This document shows positions 61,972 through 64,000 of a stretch of 64,000 nt of DNA, in pieces. The notes beneath the pieces were generated by a model. It was not told the DNA's origin and ran no database searches. It was given only the letters and a program-made list of their open reading frames with translations. Each line of letters opens with the position of its first letter. Positions within the stretch are counted from its first letter, which is position 1. A program made the translations under genes and the position numbers. The stretch comes from Treponema sp. (lineage in GTDB: Bacteria; Spirochaetota; Spirochaetia; Treponematales; Breznakiellaceae), in NCBI GenBank assembly GCA_031267675.1, contig JAIRYT010000097.1:1-64000 (forward strand), written 5' to 3'.

Positions 61972-64000
61972 AAAAGAAGTTTTTCCGCTTCCGTGTTCTC
62001 TACGGAATCATATTTATCAACGCCTTTTTTATTATTGTCTCGGCTTCCATTATTCTTTCTTCCATGTGGATAAATTCAGAAAAAAACGCCAGGGAACTTT
62101 CTGCGGCCCTTATCGAGGAAATACGGAGTTCGCTAAGCAACCGGACCCTCAATTATTTTGAGCCTGCGGAAAATACCAATCAAAGCCTAGCCTTTCTTTT
62201 GTACCACTATTTTGAAGATCCCATCAAAAACGCGGCTGATACGGAAAAAACATTTGAATATTACGCGGAAATTCTAAAAATCAACCCCCAGTTTAAAATG
62301 TTGTACTATTCCGATACCGAAGGCAATCTGGTTATGTTGAACCGGATGAACGACGGTTCGTTTTCAAGAAGATATGTGTATAACACCGAAGAGGCGATTC
62401 AGATACGGTGGAGCCACGCCAGTCAAAATTATTATGGGGCATATCCCGACATAAACGAACCGGTAGAGACCGGTTACGATCCCCGCAAGCGCTCCTGGTA
62501 CCAGATGGCGGTGGAACAAAAGTCCATGATCTGGACGCCGGTGTATCTTTTTGCCACGGATCATCTTCCCGGATTTACCTGCGCGATCCCTGTTTTTGAC
62601 GAGTACGGAGCGGTAACGGGAATAAGTTCCGTTGATATTGCCGTGGATGAGCTTTCACGTTTTCTGGGTACAATCCACCCGACGCCGGGAACCACTATTT
62701 TGATCCTGGATAAACAAAACAATCTGGTCGCGCTCCAGGCGCAAAATGACGATGACCTGGAAAAGCTCTTTGAAAAAACCCTGGACGCGGGCGGCTATAC
62801 CCTTTACAACGTGTCCGGTATCGGGAACTATCCTGACGAGGCCGTGCGTTATATTGTACAGGAGACCCTTCAGGATCAGGGAGGAATGCGGACGATCGCC
62901 TATCAGGGGAGCCGGTACGTATCAAGCCTTACCCCCATCACCGTAGGCAACGGACTGGAACTGAGCATCGGTATTATCGTACCGGAAGATGACATCGTGG
63001 GCAACGTACGAAGAAATCTTATTCATGTTACGTTATTCTCCATAGTCATCCTTGTCCTTATCCTTGTTGTCAGTTCCATGCTCTCCCAGGCAATCGCGAA
63101 GCCCATGCGGGTACTCTCCGAGGAAATGGCCAAAATAAAGACGTTCGAGCTGGATTCGGAAGTCGATATCAATACCGGCCTTCTGGAAATTCTTGACATG
63201 CGGGAATCTTTTGAAAGTATGCGCAGCGGGCTTAAAAATTTTAAACGCTATGTTCCCTCGGATCTGGTGGCGCAGCTTATTAACGACAAGGTCGACGCGG
63301 GAATCGGCGGCGAAAAGCGGGAACTTACCATGTTCTTTAGCGACATAGCCCGCTTTACCTCTATTTCCGAAAAGACAATGCCGGAAAATCTGGTAGCGGA
63401 TCTCTGTTTGTATTTTGAACTGATCTCAAAAACCATTCTTAGCCATAAAGGTACAATTGATAAATACATAGGCGATTCGGTAATGGCCTTTTGGGGCGCG
63501 CCGGTGCGGATGCAGGATCACGCGCAAAAAGCCTGCGAAAGCGCGATATTTATCCACTCCAACCTGCGCACGCTCTTTAGACAGTGGGACAACCAGGGGA
63601 AGGCCGCCTTTAATACCCGTATAGGAATACACACCGGTGAAGTTATCGTAGGAAACATGGGATACGAGGAACGGCTCAATTATACCGTTATCGGCGATTC
63701 CGTGAATGTCGCGAGCCGGCTTGAGGGGATAAACAAAGTCTACGGAACCGAAATTATTGTAAGCGAGTTTACCCGGGATCAATGCCGTGACGCGTTTGAA
63801 TTCCGCCGCCTTGACCGTGTCTCGGTAGTGGGCAGGCAGGAAGCGTTCGATATTTACGAATTGATCGCCATCAGGGATGATATCGATAAATCGCTCAAAA
63901 AGATTTACCAGTTCTATGAAACCGGCCTGCAGTGCTACCTTGACCGGAACTGGGATCAGGCGCTTAAATATTTTCTTGCGGTTTTGAAATACCGGCCTTC
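61968..64000 (+). CDS. Membrane adenylate cyclase with extracytoplasmic dCache-like sensor (3' end outside window)
   Basis: At least 677 residues; the frame is still open at the window end. An N-terminal membrane segment (about 12-32) is followed by a periplasmic sensor to about 345 with the Cache signature GYDPRKRSWYQMAVEQ and GAVTGISSVDIAVDEL, then a second span (HVTLFSIVILVLILVV, about 352) and a HAMP-like linker. The class III catalytic domain starts near 450: TMFFSDIARFTSIS (metal Asp), KYIGDSVMAFWGAP (adenine-selecting Lys and second Asp), RIGIHTGEVIVGNMG and YTVIGDSVNVASRLEG (transition-state Asn/Arg). All catalytic positions look intact, so it should make cAMP. It overlaps the symporter gene by four bases. 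Confidence 0.9.
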   Translation, partial: MKKKFFRFRVLYGIIFINAFFIIVSASIILSSMWINSEKNARELSAALIEEIRSSLSNRTLNYFEPAENTNQSLAFLLYHYFEDPIKNAADTEKTFEYYAEILKINPQFKMLYYSDTEGNLVMLNRMNDGSFSRRYVYNTEEAIQIRWSHASQNYYGAYPDINEPVETGYDPRKRSWYQMAVEQKSMIWTPVYLFATDHLPGFTCAIPVFDEYGAVTGISSVDIAVDELSRFLGTIHPTPGTTILILDKQNNLVALQAQNDDDLEKLFEKTLDAGGYTLYNVSGIGNYPDEAVRYIVQETLQDQGGMRTIAYQGSRYVSSLTPITVGNGLELSIGIIVPEDDIVGNVRRNLIHVTLFSIVILVLILVVSSMLSQAIAKPMRVLSEEMAKIKTFELDSEVDINTGLLEILDMRESFESMRSGLKNFKRYVPSDLVAQLINDKVDAGIGGEKRELTMFFSDIARFTSISEKTMPENLVADLCLYFELISKTILSHKGTIDKYIGDSVMAFWGAPVRMQDHAQKACESAIFIHSNLRTLFRQWDNQGKAAFNTRIGIHTGEVIVGNMGYEERLNYTVIGDSVNVASRLEGINKVYGTEIIVSEFTRDQCRDAFEFRRLDRVSVVGRQEAFDIYELIAIRDDIDKSLKKIYQFYETGLQCYLDRNWDQALKYFLAVLKYRP

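Noticed and set aside
1-64000. tRNA genes, rRNA genes and CRISPR arrays
   Set aside because: Scanning by eye found no T-arm (GTTCRANTC) with matching acceptor ends, no rRNA segments and no regularly spaced short repeats; short or divergent tRNAs could still be missed without a covariance search.

Overview
The window looks like a chromosomal segment of a spirochaete, most likely a termite-gut type Treponema. The evidence is a 286-residue FlaB flagellin with a sigma-28-like promoter, many lipoproteins with relaxed spirochaetal lipoboxes, several class III cyclase domains, and a moderate G+C content (about half, by eye). The species is an inference. No rRNA, tRNA, CRISPR array or intact transposase was seen.

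Layout. 0-1.4 kb: the end of a restriction-modification locus (methylase C-terminus, specificity subunit). 1.5-12.8 kb: flaB, a lipoprotein aminopeptidase, two degenerate cyclase-like proteins with an XRE regulator, an acyl-CoA ligase with its XRE-cupin regulator, a receiver protein divergent from thrC, a secreted nuclease, a HicB/HicA pair and a purine permease. 12.8-16.5 kb: an accessory patch with inverted GC-rich repeats around an AT-rich secreted-protein gene, a VOC protein, a broken antitoxin, a frameshifted secreted protein, a PLD-family nuclease and two copies of a 94-bp direct repeat.

16.5-31.7 kb holds the most unusual locus: a tightly packed plus-strand operon of three lipoproteins that all start their mature part with Cys-Lys-Asn-Pro (1849, 1521 and 645 residues, with beta-helix bodies), two small secreted barrel-like proteins, an OmpA-type protein and, as last gene, a stand-alone toxin-like nuclease. 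I read it as a cell-surface or envelope display system. 31.7-35.4 kb is the minus-strand operon gpsA-ffh-mtnN-luxS, divergent from aspS and a split chromate transporter. A 24-bp near-perfect palindrome lies in that divergent region.

38.6-59.2 kb is mostly housekeeping: murJ, a thioredoxin with a WCNPC site, a lamin-tail lipoprotein, a receiver, ridA, a UDG-like protein, an Rpn-type nuclease, a four-subunit 2-oxoacid:ferredoxin oxidoreductase followed by rsmE and apbE, a cyclophilin-FKBP fusion lipoprotein, a proline-repeat protein, a DUF4349 lipoprotein, a PHP phosphoesterase, ddl, a NUDIX hydrolase, a thioesterase, two envelope proteins and prfA. 59.3-64 kb is an operon linking amino-acid sensing to cAMP: a solute-binding lipoprotein, a dicarboxylate/amino-acid symporter carrying a C-terminal half binding domain, and a membrane adenylate cyclase with an extracytoplasmic Cache-like sensor that runs off the window end.
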